The translations under genes were made by a program, and so were the position numbers. Source: Bombus terrestris (lineage: Eukaryota > Arthropoda > Insecta > Hymenoptera > Apidae). Taken from it: a stretch of DNA of 64,000 nucleotides. The notes beneath the pieces were generated by a model that ran no database searches, was not told the origin of the DNA, and saw nothing but the letters and a program-made list of their open reading frames with translations. The DNA lies in the NCBI RefSeq assembly GCF_910591885.1, contig NC_063271.1, positions 3,217,001 through 3,281,000 of the forward strand, given 5' to 3'. Positions 60,937 through 64,000 of the stretch are shown piece by piece; position 1 is the stretch's first letter, and each line of letters opens with the position of its first letter.

Positions 60937-63900
60937 ACGATACCTCGGTTGTTAACAACTACAAAACGGTCGGCTAATTGCGCGCGAATCAGGGACGAGC
61001 CGCGTCGATGCTCCGCCGAGGTTAAATTAATTTCCAACTTAATTGCTCTTGTTCGATTCCCTGCCCGTTATCGAATACCTGACGGCCTGCTAATTGATTT
61101 CGTGAGGATTCGTTAGCTCTTTCCCGTGTTTCCCTCATCAAGGGGACGCTTTTCTTCCAATCGAGCCGAATTATTTATTCGTCCGTTTATTTCGGCTAAG
61201 TCTATTTGGATAGTGGATTACGTTGGAACAGTGGATCGTGGAAATTAAATTTTAATTATGCAACGTGATTTGAGTCTGTTATTCCGAGACGAGGGATGGA
61301 TTTTTAAAAAACAGACAGCCGGAAGACGAAGTTTGTCGCAATACGAATTATCAATAGGTGGATAGATCTGTATATGAGTTTTGAAACGGTGGAACATAAG
61401 ATTTACGATAAGTTTAGATAATGCAACGTTCCTAAAATCTGTTACTCGGTGTGATCCTTTGCGATCAGAAGCTATTCCTCAATGAGGTTTTCTAAACGAA
61501 ATAGATAACAAGGAATCCACCCGCTTCGCTATAGTTTAAAGATGGAAGGCCAATCCTAAGTAATTCTAGAACCATACGTTCGATGTTCGTTTAATTTTTC
61601 TGAAAATGTGCTAGGGACTCTTATTCCAGGTTTTCATACGATTATTCCTGGAAGCTTTTCAAAGCCCCGGGCCAGGTATTTACATACTCGATACATGTCA
61701 AACATATCCTACACATAAAATCTCCCCTAGCAATCGTCACTCAGACACCTGTTCAAGCGCGGCAGACAGGTCTCATTCGAAACACCTTGTCTCACGTCGG
61801 ACATCGTGGACCTGCGGCCTGCGCGACGGTCCGTCGTAAATCATCGCGGGCCACGGGCGAAGGAGGTCGAGCCGACGAAAAGAACAACGGATGCTTTCAA
61901 GGGAATTGGAGTGCCTACCTATCGGTAGACGGGTCGGTGTCGCGAAAAACGACGAGTCACAGGGAACGGCAGACAAGAGTCGTCCAATCCATTAGAAGAA
62001 GGGGACAGAAGGCGGCTCGCCTTGCAAATATTTGCTACATAAATCTGGCTGGCAAAACGGTCGACCCCCGCGGCGCTCGACATTCCTCTTCGCTCCTCGT
62101 ATAGTACTGCCGTCTCTGTAGCGAGATTTCCTTTGGTGCCCCCACTGGGAACAGCTTCCAAAACTAGCGAGCTGCTTCAACAAGGACAAACGAGTATATC
62201 GGCCACCGTCCTTTACACGGAAGCCACGAAGATTTGCATACGTGCTTGCGAAAAAACCACCCCTTTAAGACAGCGAGAGAAGAGAACACACGATTGGAAT
62301 TCCAGAGGCGAACCGCCGCGCAGCTTCACTCTACTGTTATCGATTTATTGGCCGTTCACTGGGTCAATTACGAATTCCAGCGAGATAATTTGCCAGTGGA
62401 AGAGGAGCAGGAGGTGCGAGCAAACATCGAATGCTCGGATCAAACTCTTGATAATTGCGGTCGCTTTAATCGGTCTCCGGCTAATCGGCTGCTGGCTACG
62501 GTTTATTTTTTTAGCCAGCCTACCCGGTTAGTTTGTGGAAGGAAGTTACTTTGTTCGGGTACGAGAGAGCAGTTGTTTGGAAAGTTCGTGTTCGTGGTTG
62601 TGACGAGTGGTCGGAGGGTTGCTTGTTTCGCGGCTCGCGATCAATTAACTGGAGCATGGCGAAAATTAATCTACGCTAATCATCGCGCTAGCTTTTGGGA
62701 ATGTAAAGCGTAGGTGAATTTCAAAAGGTTTCGATCCTCGACCGGGATCTCTTTGTGGAAATTGATTTATACCCTAAGAAGAAAAAGGTTAGTTATACGA
62801 GCCACCCTAATTTTCCATCAGTGAGCGCTCTTCTGTACACGCTCGCAGCCTTTCAAATCACACGATTAAAGCCGACATTGGTTTCGAATACAACGAAGCA
62901 TAGAGAGCAACGGTGACACTGTATACTATGTATGCGAGAGAGAAAGAAAGAGCGAGAGAGAGAGAGAAACTCTCCACGAAACCGAGCCACGGTGTATATA
63001 GACGGTCGGAAGTCGAGGCGAATAGTATCACCCTTAGTAAACTTCGGATCGACCGGGAATTCCCATTACGTCCGGGCCAATCAAAGATGAAACGTCTCCG
63101 GCGCGCGTAGACGGTTTAATAATCCCGCATGTTTGCTCGACGAGCCCCGAAAGGGCCCGGCCCCTCGCGAGATCCTCGAACAACGCCTTTGAGCTTCATT
63201 CATATCGCAAGAAGGACCTTGCGGGGACAGCACCCCCCTCTAATTCGAAATAAACGAGAACTCGTCTCCGCCTTCACTGCCGCTCTCTACTTTTTCAATT
63301 CGAAATTTCCGTATTGGATCTTAACGCAGGGAAAATTGATTAATGATTAGAGTCTCCATTGGCATGGGACGAAATAAAATTTCAATTTCGTAATTTAGGG
63401 TGATGGAGAATCTTCTTTCCTACGAAGTTATTACGAAGACGGAGAAATTTCATTCGAACGGAAGGATATGGGACTCGTTTCTCTCGTTTGAGAAATTAAT
63501 AAAATCAAAGATCAAAGAACCTTTCATCGACGAGGATCAATAAATTTCTAAAATAAAATATTTCGATTGTTTCCAAGGAGCGAACGGAAGAAACGGCACG
63601 CTCGAGATTCGATTAAAGAACGACAAGAAAGGGAAATAAAGCAAAGTGGTTGGCGAACCGCGCGTTCTAAGCTCGGCCACGCGAGAATTTCATACGGTTA
63701 TTCGCGCGTACAGAGACACAGTTGGAGACGCGTTTCGTTGGCACCGCGAGTTTCGTGGCCACGGAAAAGCGGATCGTTCGCTCGGCGTGCGTACACAGGC
63801 AGGCTGATTCGATTCGTAAAAGACGCGCTCGTGAACAGACGGATACTCGAGAGATCGTGAAACGAATGTACTCGGTTCGTGGTATGGAAAAAGAGCGAGG

Positions 63901-64000
63901 GAAGACGCTGTATTTCAGAAGCTTGTCGATCGCGAATGAAAATGTATTCCACGGAATAAAAATAACTGCAGCGTTTTTTCGTCACCCGACGTTAACGACT
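60937..64000. other. noncoding
   Basis: No supported gene. The 159-codon frame at 62234-62713 has balanced composition but no motif, splice site or AATAAA that I could confirm. A (GA)n tract lies at 62935-62969. Confidence 0.4.
62935..62969. repeat. (GA)n microsatellite
   Basis: GAGAGAGAAAGAAAGAGCGA followed by a pure (GA) stretch. It explains the REKERAREREK peptide in the overlapping open frame. Confidence 0.88.

Noticed and set aside
62234..62713. 159-codon plus-strand ORF
   Set aside because: Balanced composition, but no recognisable motif and no splice or 3'-end signal confirmed. Overlapping frames are also open, as expected in CpG-rich DNA.

Overview
This is a gene-poor stretch of a eukaryotic, almost certainly insect, nuclear genome. 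There are no bacterial operons, no long coding ORFs, no CRISPR and no rRNA. Three mariner-type miniature elements with TA target duplications, a 5'-truncated jockey-like retrotransposon tail, GT-AG splice signals and an exon of the insect methuselah-like receptor family all point to an arthropod. The frequent CpG dinucleotides on a moderately AT-rich background fit Hymenoptera (bee, ant or wasp); that is inference, not proof.

The one securely recognisable coding piece is a 185-bp exon on the minus strand (18849-19033). It carries TM4 and the start of extracellular loop 2 of a Methuselah-like GPCR, with an excellent branch point/polypyrimidine/AG acceptor and a GTAAGT donor. No second exon of this receptor could be found, so it appears to sit between very long introns. 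On the plus strand a probable first coding exon (3291-3357) encodes a signal peptide and ends in a consensus donor; the rest of that gene was not found. Two minus-strand open frames (45432-45626 and 56299-56481) look like real 3' ends: coding-like composition, a stop, then AATAAA within about 45 nt. Both are of unknown function. A few other open frames are recorded at low confidence.

Layout: 1-3.3 kb AT-rich, one MITE; 3.3-11 kb CpG-rich with a signal-peptide exon and simple repeats; 11.4-13.9 kb a block repeated three times about 1 kb apart; 14-18.8 kb noncoding; 18.8-19.0 kb GPCR exon; 20.7 kb second MITE; 21-31.7 kb noncoding with one notable hairpin; 31.8-34.8 kb a 3-kb array of degenerate AAATTTG/AAAATTC repeats with an internal inverted segment; 35-49.8 kb noncoding with a tRNA-like pseudogene and one candidate 3' exon; 49.8-50.5 kb third MITE with the jockey-like tail nested at its edge; 51.7 kb a short tandem repeat; 52-64 kb noncoding with a possible small gene at 56.3 kb and strongly strand-biased pyrimidine and purine tracts at 60-61 kb.

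I see no evidence of a new multi-gene system. The most unusual structures are the palindrome-rich satellite array, the threefold repeated block at 11.5-13.7 kb, the nested transposon insertion with an intact target duplication, and the uORF/start overlap at the signal-peptide exon.
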